Part shown: one piece after another, positions 1-5,723 of the stretch
Layout of the letters: each line of letters starts with the position of its first letter
How positions within the stretch are numbered: the stretch's first letter is position 1
NCBI GenBank assembly: GCA_037384225.1
Contig: JARROD010000219.1
Span: 1 to 11,422, forward strand
Length of the DNA: 11,422 nucleotides
Source: JARROD01 sp037384225
GTDB taxonomy: Bacteria; Pseudomonadota; Gammaproteobacteria; Pseudomonadales; Cellvibrionaceae
Direction of reading: 5' to 3'
The notes under the pieces: generated by a model
Told to the model about the DNA's origin: nothing
The model's database searches: none
Seen by the model: only the letters and a program-made list of their open reading frames with translations
Made by a program: the position numbers and the translations under genes

Positions 1-2
1 AT

Positions 3-215
3 CACAGCATAGATGTCCCCTACCTGGAATCTCGCTACAACACCCCGTTCTCCCCCTTTCTGAACAATGCCCTTGGTACCTTAAAATGCCCCTGTGACGA
101 GCCTTTGTTACACTATGACAGCGACAACCGCATAAACCTGACATCCACTGGCATCTTTAACCTCAGAGCAATCTGTGATGCCCTTATCAGCGCGGCTCTG
201 AAACGGGAAATATAG
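3..215 (+). CDS. 3' end of an unidentified gene (partial)
   Basis: The frame is open from the left edge of the window to the TAG at 213-215 and gives the last 70 residues of a protein. The fragment begins HSIDVPYLESRY and ends with an amphipathic stretch (LRAICDALISAAL) before a basic tail. It contains three cysteines, two of them in the sequence KCPCDE. I do not recognise the family. The stop lies about 130 bp before the fnr start, so the two genes could be co-transcribed or separate. A loose resemblance of DNRINLTSTG to the Asp-x-x-His-Leu-Ser region of SGNH acyltransferases is too weak to use, because the histidine is absent. It reads as coding because its composition is protein-like over 70 codons, but the evidence is limited by truncation. 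Confidence 0.5.
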   Translation, partial: HSIDVPYLESRYNTPFSPFLNNALGTLKCPCDEPLLHYDSDNRINLTSTGIFNLRAICDALISAALKREI

Positions 216-344
216 TAAAACCAGAGGGGATAATCCTGTTCACACACGGGTCCCTGTATGTCAGAATACCCTCTGCGGTAGAATCAACCTATCTTGCGCT
301 GATAAATCGCATGCCCTGCGCCCCTAACTGAGTAAGGCTTGAAG

Positions 345-1133
345 ATGCCTCAACAAACATCCTGTGACCACCACGCCAGTTCCACCCTTCCGGGGGAAAA
401 GTTCGCTTCCGATTCTGTCTGCCGACACAGCCCCCAGGTCTCCTGCAGTAACTGCCGCCTGAATTCGATCTGCCTGCCCATCAGTCTGCATATCGAGGAA
501 ATAGAAAAGTTAGACAACATCATTCAGCGCGGTCGACCTTTACAAAAAGGCGACCATGTATACCGCGCCGGAGAGCCCTTTGGCTCCGTCTACGCGGTGC
601 GCTCAGGCACAATAAAGGCCATCAATATTACCAGCGACGGACAGGAGCAGGTAACTGGGTTTTACCTGCCGGGTGAAATGGTGGGTGCCGACGGTATAGC
701 GACCAATACCTATACCAATTCGGCCATCGCTCTGGAAACCACAGCCATATGTGAAATCCCATTCTCGCGAATGGAAGAGCTAAGCGTTAAGATCCCCACC
801 CTGCAACGGCATTTCTTTCAGTTATTGAGCAAGGAAATCACAGACGAGCAGCACCTGATTACGCTGCTAAGCAAAAACAGTGCCGAGGAACGAGTCGCCT
901 CGTTGCTGCTGAGTATTTCCGCCCGCAACAGTCGCCGCCAACTATCGGCCACCTCGTTTCGGCTGCCAATGTCCCGGGCTGACATAGGTAATTACCTGGG
1001 ATTAACGGTTGAAACTGTAAGCCGGGTGTTGAGCCGGTTTCAAAAGCAGGCTATTTTATCCGTCGACAAAAAGGAAATATCCATCACCCATATAGAACAG
1101 CTGCGCAACATCGCCAATCCGGGCGGCTTTTAA
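345..1133 (+). CDS. fnr: FNR/ANR-type oxygen-sensing transcription regulator
   Basis: This is a Crp/Fnr-family regulator of 262 residues that binds DNA as a dimer when its [4Fe-4S] cluster is intact under low oxygen. The cluster ligands are visible: Cys34, Cys37 and Cys43 in CSNCRLNSIC, and Cys136 in ALETTAICEIPF. The 93-residue gap between Cys43 and Cys136 equals that of E. coli FNR (29 to 122). A cyclic-nucleotide-type beta-roll covers about residues 55-150, followed by a dimerisation helix. The C-terminal helix-turn-helix contains GNYLGLTVETVSRVLSRF, matching the FNR recognition helix (E, S and R retained). An upstream in-frame TTG at 339 would sit almost on top of the AAGG at 334-337. The ATG at 345 leaves 7 nt and is preferred. 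The gene converges on ompW, whose promoter carries an FNR box. Compared with E. coli FNR, Ser24 is replaced by Arg38 and Asp154 by Glu168. Confidence 0.95.
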   Translation: MPQQTSCDHHASSTLPGEKFASDSVCRHSPQVSCSNCRLNSICLPISLHIEEIEKLDNIIQRGRPLQKGDHVYRAGEPFGSVYAVRSGTIKAINITSDGQEQVTGFYLPGEMVGADGIATNTYTNSAIALETTAICEIPFSRMEELSVKIPTLQRHFFQLLSKEITDEQHLITLLSKNSAEERVASLLLSISARNSRRQLSATSFRLPMSRADIGNYLGLTVETVSRVLSRFQKQAILSVDKKEISITHIEQLRNIANPGGF

Positions 1134-1139
1134 ACCACC

Positions 1140-1178
1140 CTGCCCCGCAATGACAGTCAGCGTTTAATTGCAGGGCAG
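1140..1178. terminator. Possible hairpin between convergent fnr and ompW
   Basis: CTGCCCCGCAAT at 1140-1151 pairs with ATTGCAGGGCAG at 1167-1178, leaving one C-A mismatch and a 15-nt loop. It begins just after the fnr stop, between two converging genes, where a transcription stop is expected. No U-tract follows on either strand, so it is not a classical intrinsic terminator and may only block read-through weakly. Confidence 0.35.
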
Positions 1179-1232
1179 TGCGCTCGTGGACGGTATCCAA
1201 CCATCGGCATTGATCATGGCGTTGGGGTAAAT

Positions 1233-1934
1233 TCAAAACTTGTAGCCGACAGCAAGTATATAGGTCAATGGGTCGATTCCCACATCCGCCTCAATCTTTC
1301 CCAGCCCTGGAACATCAAATTCCGCATCGGTATCGATATCGATATACCATACTGCCGCATTGACCACCCAATGCTCGTCGATGGCATAATCCATCCCTAC
1401 CTGAGCGGCGAGGCCGAGTGAATTTTCCAGCTTCAAATCGGCCTCGCCAGTAGCCCCCAGCGTGCCCAGTGCGCCGTTCAACTCCGAATCCACGTCCTCA
1501 TCAAAAAACACCGTGTAATTAACACCCAATCCGATGTAGGGCTGGAACGCCGAGCCACTATCCATAGGGTAATACTGCAAACTCAACGTCGGCGGTAAAT
1601 GCTTGGTGGAACCCGCGTCCAGATTCAACCCTTTCGCCTTAATATCGTGGCTAAAAGGTGTTGCGGCCAATAACTCTATACCAAAATGGGAGTTCAGCAT
1701 ATAAGTTGCCGTAATTCCCAACTGCGTATCGTCGCCCACTTCTGCTTCGGAACGGGGTAAATTCAACCCCAAATCCTCGAGGTTCACACCGTTCAAAGTC
1801 AGAGCACTGCTATCGTCGTTAGGGCTGACAGTGGCGGCACCAAGCCTCAATACCAGATCACCGGAGTCGTAAGAAAACGTCGGTACAGAAACCAAAGCCA
1901 GAGAAACCGCCGATACAGTTGCCAAGCGTTTCAT
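1233..1934 (-). CDS. ompW: OmpW family outer membrane protein
   Basis: This is an eight-stranded beta-barrel outer membrane protein of the OmpW family, about 233 residues (E. coli OmpW has 212). Family hallmarks are present in order: SGDLVLRLGAATVSPNDDSS at the mature N terminus, the IELLAATPFSHDI segment, KHLPPTLSLQYYP, PYIGLGVNYTVFFDE, and a C-terminal strand ending in GYKF with the terminal aromatic residue typical of porins. A signal peptide starts MKRLATVSAVSLALVS and probably ends just before YDSGD. The frame is open further upstream to a GTG at 1991. I choose the ATG at 1934 because it places the signal peptide at the N terminus and has a GGA about 7 nt upstream. An acidic, glycine-rich insertion (about residues 148-170) makes one loop longer than in E. 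coli. OmpW proteins are linked to transport of small hydrophobic compounds and to stress and anaerobic responses. The upstream FNR box supports anaerobic control. Confidence 0.95.
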   Translation of the reverse strand: MKRLATVSAVSLALVSVPTFSYDSGDLVLRLGAATVSPNDDSSALTLNGVNLEDLGLNLPRSEAEVGDDTQLGITATYMLNSHFGIELLAATPFSHDIKAKGLNLDAGSTKHLPPTLSLQYYPMDSGSAFQPYIGLGVNYTVFFDEDVDSELNGALGTLGATGEADLKLENSLGLAAQVGMDYAIDEHWVVNAAVWYIDIDTDAEFDVPGLGKIEADVGIDPLTYILAVGYKF

Positions 1935-2013
1935 CATCTTTTCCATAACAATATTACTCATCAATTTAAGTGCGGATAAAAACTTATTCACTACGAATAA
2001 AAACTACGGTTTC

Positions 2014-2019
2014 ATTAGA
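2014..2019 (-). promoter_or_regulatory. Predicted -10 element of the ompW promoter
   Basis: On the minus strand this reads TCTAAT, five of six matches to TATAAT. It lies exactly 22 bp downstream of the FNR box, which puts the box at -41.5 of a start near 2007 and leaves an untranslated leader of about 70 nt. A second, overlapping hexamer TATAGT (2024-2019) is an alternative -10 that would place the box near -36.5. No -35 hexamer is needed in a class II FNR promoter. Confidence 0.55.
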
Positions 2020-2041
2020 CTATAGGCACAATGAAATTTTA

Positions 2042-2055
2042 TTGATTTAAATTAA
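2042..2055 (-). promoter_or_regulatory. FNR box upstream of ompW
   Basis: The plus strand reads TTGATTTAAATTAA. Against TTGAT-N4-ATCAA it matches nine of ten fixed positions, the only change being ATTAA for ATCAA. It stands about 108 bp upstream of the ompW start. The spacing to the -10 and the adjacent fnr gene make activation by FNR under low oxygen the natural reading. The surrounding DNA is very AT-rich, which raises the chance of a fortuitous match. Confidence 0.6.
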
Positions 2056-2152
2056 TATTTTTTAATATTTATTAAACAATGTTACTTGCATTAAAAGTCA
2101 TTCAAAACGCCTGTGCGGTGAGAGAGCGCAACTCAATCAGACATATTTACGT

Positions 2153-2158
2153 TATAAT
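2153..2158 (+). promoter_or_regulatory. Predicted -10 element for the DUF4202 gene
   Basis: A perfect TATAAT lies about 90 bp upstream of the DUF4202 start. No good -35 hexamer is found 16-18 bp further upstream. The assignment rests on the -10 and its position in the divergent intergenic region shared with ompW. Confidence 0.4.
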
Positions 2159-2248
2159 CCGGCTAAAACATTGGAAACTTCGGCGCGATCATTCAAATGA
2201 CTTGATCTGGAACAATTAAACTCCAACGTGACTAGGATAGTGTTTGTT

Positions 2249-2797
2249 ATGGGTAACTCTAATTTTTTTCAGCGAGCTATTGCAGGTATAGATCAGGCCA
2301 ATAAAGCAGACCCCAATATCGAACCCGATGAAGGTAAGAACTACCCGCGGGAATACCTTTATTCCCTGCGCATGAGCGCGCGTCTCGAGCGTTTTGATCC
2401 ACAGGCCTCCGAAAGCCTGCGCCTGGCAGCCAGAGCCCAGCACATTCAGCGCTGGAAAATCCCCCGCAGCGATTACCCTCAGGACCGCCAGGGCTACAAA
2501 AAGTGGCGTTCGGAACTGGCGAAATTTCACGCTGAGACCACCGGCAACATCATGGCCGAAAGCGGCTATGATGCTAAGGCGATTGAACGGGTTAAAACCC
2601 TGCTGCNNNNNNNNNNNNNNNNNNNNNNNNNNNNNNNNNNNNNNNNNNNNNNNNTCGCCACCAAACACCCCGAAGAAAAAGTCGTGGATATCATACGCAA
2701 AACCTGGAAAAAGATGTCCCCCAAAGGCCACAGCGCAGCGCTGAAAATTCCGCTCACCCAGCAACTCGGCGTCTTGGTAGAGAAAGCGTTATCATAA
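2249..2797 (+). CDS. DUF4202 family protein (interrupted by an assembly gap)
   Basis: The protein matches the DUF4202 family of unknown biochemical function, as I recall its conserved blocks. The N-terminal block NFFQRAIAGIDQANKADPN is followed by an LYSLRMSARLERF segment, then LRLAARAQHIQRWKIPRSDY with its conserved His and Arg, RQGYKKWRSELAKFHAETT and, after the gap, DIIRKTWKKMSPKGHSAAL. The density of His, Arg and Asp in these blocks suggests an enzyme, but no reaction is known to me. The ATG at 2249 is preferred (AGGA at 2234-2237, a slightly long 11-nt spacing); in-frame GTGs at 2228 and 2240 are less consistent with the family N terminus. A run of N at 2607-2654 hides the segment between RVKTLL and ATKHPEEK. 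The frame is the same on both sides, so the gene is probably intact in the organism. With the gap counted as drawn the product is 182 residues. Confidence 0.85.
   Translation: MGNSNFFQRAIAGIDQANKADPNIEPDEGKNYPREYLYSLRMSARLERFDPQASESLRLAARAQHIQRWKIPRSDYPQDRQGYKKWRSELAKFHAETTGNIMAESGYDAKAIERVKTLLXXXXXXXXXXXXXXXXXATKHPEEKVVDIIRKTWKKMSPKGHSAALKIPLTQQLGVLVEKALS
2607..2654. other. Assembly gap (48 N)
   Basis: Forty-eight undetermined bases lie inside the DUF4202 gene. The length is a multiple of three relative to the flanking frames. From memory of the family, about 30 residues normally separate the flanking motifs, whereas the gap leaves room for 17, so the stated length may be an underestimate. 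Confidence 0.99.
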
Positions 2798-2827
2798 CCT
2801 TAGTCAACAGTGGGCCTGGCGTTAACG

Positions 2828-2857
2828 AAAAAAATCAGTCTAAAAATAGACTGATTT
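2828..2857 (-). terminator. Intrinsic terminator, strongest on the minus strand
   Basis: A perfect 11-bp stem (2832-2842 with 2847-2857) closes a 4-nt loop. On the minus strand the stem is followed by an uninterrupted T run (seven T counting the stem end). On the plus strand the run is only three T. It lies 34 bp after the DUF4202 stop and about 72 bp after the stop of the minus-strand remnant at 2929, so it could serve both converging units, with the minus strand the better fit. Confidence 0.75.
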
Positions 2858-2864
2858 GCTATAG

Positions 2865-2893
2865 ATAGTGTTGAATGCCTCCCTGAACACTAT
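2865..2893. repeat. Short inverted repeat
   Basis: ATAGTGTT at 2865-2872 is repeated in inverted form as AACACTAT at 2886-2893, with 13 nt between. It lies between the stop of the minus-strand remnant and the terminator, and could fold in a transcript from either strand. It has no U-tract in the right place for termination. Confidence 0.5.
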
Positions 2894-2928
2894 AAAAAAA
2901 CATCACCCGAAAGCGTTGGCACCCTGAT

Positions 2929-3099
2929 TCAGTAATATTGTGTAGCCCGAGCATTTACCGCAGAAAATATCTGAACCCCTTTATTTATCTGGGCTTCAGC
3001 CAAATCCGCCTCATTTTTACCCTCCCCCGGCGATATTAAATAAAACTGCGCCCCATTTATTTTGTGACACACATCACATTTTTTATGCCAGGATACAGA
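2929..3099 (-). pseudogene. Probable 3' remnant of a decayed gene with a CxxCH motif
   Basis: On the minus strand the codons from 3099 to the TGA at 2929-2931 give 56 residues that read like real protein. WHKKCDVCHKINGAQFYLI carries a CxxCH motif, followed by SPGEGKNEADLAEAQINKGVQIF with a regular amphipathic helix, and an end in ATQYY. There is no plausible start codon or ribosome-binding site, and an in-frame TAG sits at 3100-3102. Upstream of that the frame stays open for another 36 codons up to the start of the next plus-strand gene. A clear intrinsic terminator lies 72 bp downstream on the same strand, as expected at the end of a gene. I infer that this is the surviving C-terminal part of a lost gene. 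CxxCH suggests c-type haem or metal binding, but I cannot name the family, and chance is a real alternative for so short a frame. Confidence 0.4.
3063..3078 (+). promoter_or_regulatory. CRP-type palindrome
   Basis: TGTGA-N6-TCACA is matched perfectly, with a further T run on the right as in strong CRP sites. Its centre (3070.5) is about 97 bp upstream of the start predicted from the TATAAT at 3156, a distance where CRP can act as a class I activator. Read on the minus strand, the same bases encode the CDVCH of the putative gene remnant, so either signal might be a by-product of the other. Confidence 0.45.
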
Positions 3100-3122
3100 C
3101 TACCTGAACCCACTGCTTACTA

Positions 3123-3161
3123 TTGACACGAGTGGGGAATCTAACCTAAAACCGTTATAAT
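3123..3161 (+). promoter_or_regulatory. Promoter elements for the secreted protein gene
   Basis: A perfect TATAAT at 3156-3161 stands 44 bp before the ATG. A perfect TTGACA at 3123-3128 is also present, but 27 bp separate the two, too far for one sigma-70 promoter. TTGACA could instead pair with TAAAAC at 3147-3152 (18 bp). Two overlapping weak promoters, or one activator-dependent promoter using the TATAAT, are both possible. Confidence 0.45.
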
Positions 3162-3205
3162 TGTGAACCAATACACAGAAGACGATAAAAGAATAAGGGG
3201 GCTCC

Positions 3206-3742
3206 ATGAAAATTCTTACAGGTCTGTTCATCCTTTTACTGTCATCGGCTACGGTTTTACAGGTTCAGGCTTGCGATGAAGCCTGCCGCAAACAGTCCGC
3301 CGCCAAAAAAAGCGGGGTCGAATTTTCCAGCTATCTGTCTCGCAAATATTGCAAGAATATTGCTATGGAGTTTATGACAACCACTATAAGCAGTCTGCAG
3401 AGTTACCGTTCCAAACACCTGCGGGACAAACACCGCGGTGGAATGAGTAACACCCGTAAATTTATCGAGCAGAGAAAAGAGTGGTTAGAGGAATGCGATC
3501 AATATTTGTCACTCACCCAGCACGGGCGCATTTTTAAGAATAGCAACACAACAGAAAACATTTTGAATGCGATGGATTCCGTTAGCCAGGAATTGAGCGC
3601 GCTTGTCAATGGCGTTACCTATACCAGCCAACCGGGCAACGACTCAACCAGTGTAGCCGGCGAAAAATTCGACCGCCTGTTTGAGCTGGTGGATCAACAC
3701 AAAACGCGGCTGCAGCTTAGAGGACAGTTTGTTATCCGTTAG
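3206..3742 (+). CDS. Secreted or lipid-anchored four-cysteine protein of unknown function
   Basis: The product has 178 residues. A clear signal peptide (residues 1-22) has a lysine at 2 and a hydrophobic core LTGLFILLLSSATVL, and ends VQA before Cys23. Cleavage by signal peptidase I after Ala22 is likely. VQA-C also resembles a lipobox, so a lipoprotein cannot be excluded. Cys23, Cys27, Cys49 and Cys97 would allow two disulfide bonds in the periplasm. The rest is predominantly helical and charged (for example RKFIEQRKEWLEECDQYL and KFDRLFELVDQHKTRL). The start is well supported by an AAGGGGG ribosome-binding site 5 nt upstream. I do not recognise the family. The gene stands alone, with its own promoter elements and a CRP-like site upstream. 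Confidence 0.8.
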   Translation: MKILTGLFILLLSSATVLQVQACDEACRKQSAAKKSGVEFSSYLSRKYCKNIAMEFMTTTISSLQSYRSKHLRDKHRGGMSNTRKFIEQRKEWLEECDQYLSLTQHGRIFKNSNTTENILNAMDSVSQELSALVNGVTYTSQPGNDSTSVAGEKFDRLFELVDQHKTRLQLRGQFVIR

Positions 3743-3791
3743 CAGCACTACACTACCAGCACTAATAAGTACCCTCAAACTTACTGGGAAA

Positions 3792-4166
3792 TCAGGCTTT
3801 TTTCTTGTTTTTTAGTGACAGCACGGGCCGCCGGGGTTTGTTGGGCGGCGGTATATACGCTGGCTTTTTCGGCGCCGATGCTCTCGTTCTTGTCTTGGCT
3901 GACTTCGCCGCTTTGGCAATAGCCTCCATTCCATAGCGTAACAACCGCGTCTGTTCAATGCTGTTCAATTCGGCGGGAAAGCGGCCAGGGTTGACACTGG
4001 ATGGGTCTGTGGGGTTGCCTTCTATCTCTATCGTAAATCCGCTTTCGTGCTCGGCCGAGAGGGTTGATAGGTTTACTGTCCAGGCTTCTAAATCCATAAC
4101 GCTTGTAAATCCGTAAAACTTTTCTATCGACTTGGGTGTGAGGGTTGAAGAAACGCTAAAAACCAT
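3792..4166 (-). CDS. Hypothetical protein with a lysine- and proline-rich tail
   Basis: The frame encodes 124 residues of no family I recognise. The first two thirds are mixed and possibly beta-rich (DLEAWTVNLSTL, SGFTIEIEG). From about residue 85 the chain becomes basic and low in complexity (AKAAKSAKTRTRASAPKKPA, then IPPPNKPRRPVLSLKNKKKA), suggesting an unstructured nucleic-acid- or membrane-facing tail. The ATG at 4166 has no convincing ribosome-binding site. The frame is open for about 18 more codons upstream without an alternative start, ending at a TAA close to the inverted-repeat element at 4237-4380. The gene may have lost its original 5' end when that element arrived, or may simply start weakly. 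It converges on the secreted protein gene. Confidence 0.5.
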   Translation of the reverse strand: MVFSVSSTLTPKSIEKFYGFTSVMDLEAWTVNLSTLSAEHESGFTIEIEGNPTDPSSVNPGRFPAELNSIEQTRLLRYGMEAIAKAAKSAKTRTRASAPKKPAYIPPPNKPRRPVLSLKNKKKA

Positions 4167-4236
4167 GACTATTAGACCACAAACTTTTGCCTCAACACAG
4201 CATTTTGCATCAACTTCGTTTTAAATATAGTTGTTC

Positions 4237-4380
4237 TATACCCAAAGCGTTTGAGATTTAGGTGCACAGAGCACGCCCCTTTTTGTCCCTGGCCGCGTTG
4301 CTCCTCCTCACATGGGGCCTGCCATGCAGCGTCGTCGCGCCCCCTGCTATTAAAACTAAATCTCAAACGCTTTGGGTATA
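4237..4380. mobile_element. MITE-like element with 24-bp perfect terminal inverted repeats
   Basis: The segment 4237-4260 is the exact reverse complement of 4357-4380, and the pairing extends one base further inward (4261 with 4356). The outermost bases are TATA on both sides, and the repeat proper begins CCCAAAGCGTTTGAG. Because TATA is its own complement, a TA (or TATA) target duplication, as made by the IS630/Tc1-mariner group, would be hidden in the ends. The 94-bp core is GC-rich against AT-rich flanks and contains smaller hairpins (GTGC..GCAC near 4263-4275; CATGG..CCATG at 4311-4326). It is too short to encode a transposase. It lies 46 bp after the trhO stop. An alternative reading is a large terminator- or REP-like hairpin. 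Confidence 0.6.
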
Positions 4381-4426
4381 TTTTTATCAAATATCCGGGT
4401 TTCCCTCCCCGCCCAATAAAATTCAC

Positions 4427-5371
4427 CTAGACAGATTCGCGCTTGCGCTGCCGCGCCGGGGGGGCGCCGCCAATGTGCATTTCATTACGTGACTTTGCCA
4501 GTTCAACCTGGCGCTGCCGCTCACGAAAGCGGGCCCGCTGTTGTTCGGTCTGAGTGTCGTGGCAATGGGGGCAAGCCACTCCTTGAATATATTTCTCACT
4601 GGCTTTATCCGCGGCGGAAATCGGTATACGGCAGCCATGGCAAAGATCGTAATTGCCCGGTCGCAGTTTATGATCGACGGTCACGCGATTATCGAACACA
4701 AAGCACTCTCCGCGCCACAAGCTTTCCTCTTCGGGAACCTCTTCCAGGTATTTCAGGATTCCCCCCTGGAGGTGATAGACCTCGTCAAAACCCTGCTCTT
4801 TTAAAAATGCCGTGGATTTTTCACAGCGAATACCGCCGGTACAGAACATAGCCACTTTTTTGTTATTCTGTGGATTCAAGTGCTTTTTGACATACTCGGG
4901 AAATTCACGGAAGCTCGCGGTGTTTGGATTCACGGCACCGGCGAAGCTGCCTATGGCAACTTCGTAATCATTGCGGGTATCGATCACGGTAACATCATCA
5001 GCGCTGATCAGCGCGTTCCAGTCCCGGGGAGCGACGTAGGTGCCTACCACCCGGTTAGGGTCTATATTCTCCACCCCCATAGTGACTATTTCCCGCTTGA
5101 GCTTCACTTTCATGCGGTAAAAGGGTTGGCCGTGGTCAAAAGATTCCTTGTAATCAAGGTCTCTCAAACGCGGGTCTTGACGCAGAAAAGAGAGCACCTC
5201 CTCTACCCCCTGACGACTGCCGGAAATCGTCCCGTTAATACCTTCGGCAGCCAGTAGCAGGCTGCCTTTTACACCCGACTGGGTACAACACGCCAGCAGA
5301 GGCGCGCGCAACTGCCGATAGTCCGGCAGGGACACGAATTTATACAGGGCTATAACCACAAATTGATTCAT
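4427..5371 (-). CDS. trhO: tRNA U34 hydroxylase TrhO (rhodanese-domain, YceA family)
   Basis: TrhO uses molecular oxygen to hydroxylate uridine 34 in the anticodon of certain tRNAs, giving 5-hydroxyuridine, the precursor of mo5U or cmo5U. The 314-residue product has the full family layout. An N-terminal acylphosphatase-like region carries AAEGINGTISGS (about 41-52). A central rhodanese domain (about 120-215) has FCTGGIRCEKS, containing the active-site Cys177 and a second Cys183. A cysteine-rich C-terminal segment has CHGC (244-247) and CPHCHD (267-272), likely a metal site, followed by a highly basic tail. The start follows the bolA stop by 5 nt, so translation is probably coupled and the two genes form an operon. 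No Shine-Dalgarno better than the GGTGGT inside bolA is visible. Confidence 0.95.
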   Translation of the reverse strand: MNQFVVIALYKFVSLPDYRQLRAPLLACCTQSGVKGSLLLAAEGINGTISGSRQGVEEVLSFLRQDPRLRDLDYKESFDHGQPFYRMKVKLKREIVTMGVENIDPNRVVGTYVAPRDWNALISADDVTVIDTRNDYEVAIGSFAGAVNPNTASFREFPEYVKKHLNPQNNKKVAMFCTGGIRCEKSTAFLKEQGFDEVYHLQGGILKYLEEVPEEESLWRGECFVFDNRVTVDHKLRPGNYDLCHGCRIPISAADKASEKYIQGVACPHCHDTQTEQQRARFRERQRQVELAKSRNEMHIGGAPPARQRKRESV

Positions 5372-5376
5372 AGGGC

Positions 5377-5688
5377 TTATTTACCACCACCCAGACATTC
5401 AGGTGACTGCGGGACCGCGCCCGCTTTCCGCCATTCATCCGGCGCATAGGTGTGCAGAGCCAGCGCGTGAACCGCGCCGCGCATTTCCTCGCTGAGCTGC
5501 TGATAGACAGCCTGATGCCTCTGAACCTGGCGCCGTCCGACGAACGCCTCGCTCACCAGGATCACCTTAAAGTGCGATTCTGAATCCGGTGGCACATTGT
5601 GCATATGACTTTCATTAGTCACTTCCAGATAGGCTGGCTGAAAAGCCTTATTTAGTTTGGTTTCGATACACTGCTGGATATTATTCAT
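5377..5688 (-). CDS. bolA: BolA family protein
   Basis: BolA proteins act with monothiol glutaredoxins in iron-sulfur cluster handling, and in E. coli also as morphology- and biofilm-related regulators. The 103-residue product aligns with E. coli BolA nearly throughout: AFQPAYLEVTNESHMHNVP, SESHFKVILVSEAFVG, RHQAVYQQLSEEM and VHALALHTYAPDEW. His79 in the last block corresponds to the conserved histidine used to ligate a shared cluster. The C-terminal PECLGGGK ending resembles that of enterobacterial BolA. It is the first gene of a two-gene unit with trhO. The ribosome-binding site is weak (CAGG about 3 nt before the ATG). Confidence 0.95.
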   Translation of the reverse strand: MNNIQQCIETKLNKAFQPAYLEVTNESHMHNVPPDSESHFKVILVSEAFVGRRQVQRHQAVYQQLSEEMRGAVHALALHTYAPDEWRKAGAVPQSPECLGGGK

Positions 5689-5723
5689 ACGCCTGTTAGG
5701 ACCCAGGTAAATTGGTAGCAGCC

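Noticed and set aside
120..215. SGNH acyltransferase C terminus in the partial first gene
   Set aside because: Only the Leu-Thr-x-x-Gly spacing agrees, the catalytic histidine is absent, and the fragment is too short to judge.
2216..2764. Antisense frame through the DUF4202 gene
   Set aside because: It depends on the N run and mirrors a gene with clear family motifs on the plus strand.
3123..3161. TTGACA and TATAAT as one sigma-70 promoter
   Set aside because: The 27-bp spacing is far outside the usable range. The elements are reported as separate candidates.
4237..4380. Integron attC site
   Set aside because: The ends do not carry the RYYYAAC and GTTRRRY core sites, the repeats are perfectly paired without the bulged bases of attC, and there is no integrase or cassette array.
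4172..4426. 84-codon minus-strand frame across the inverted-repeat element
   Set aside because: It runs through both terminal repeats and the GC-rich core, has no protein-like composition or ribosome-binding site, and is explained by the element.
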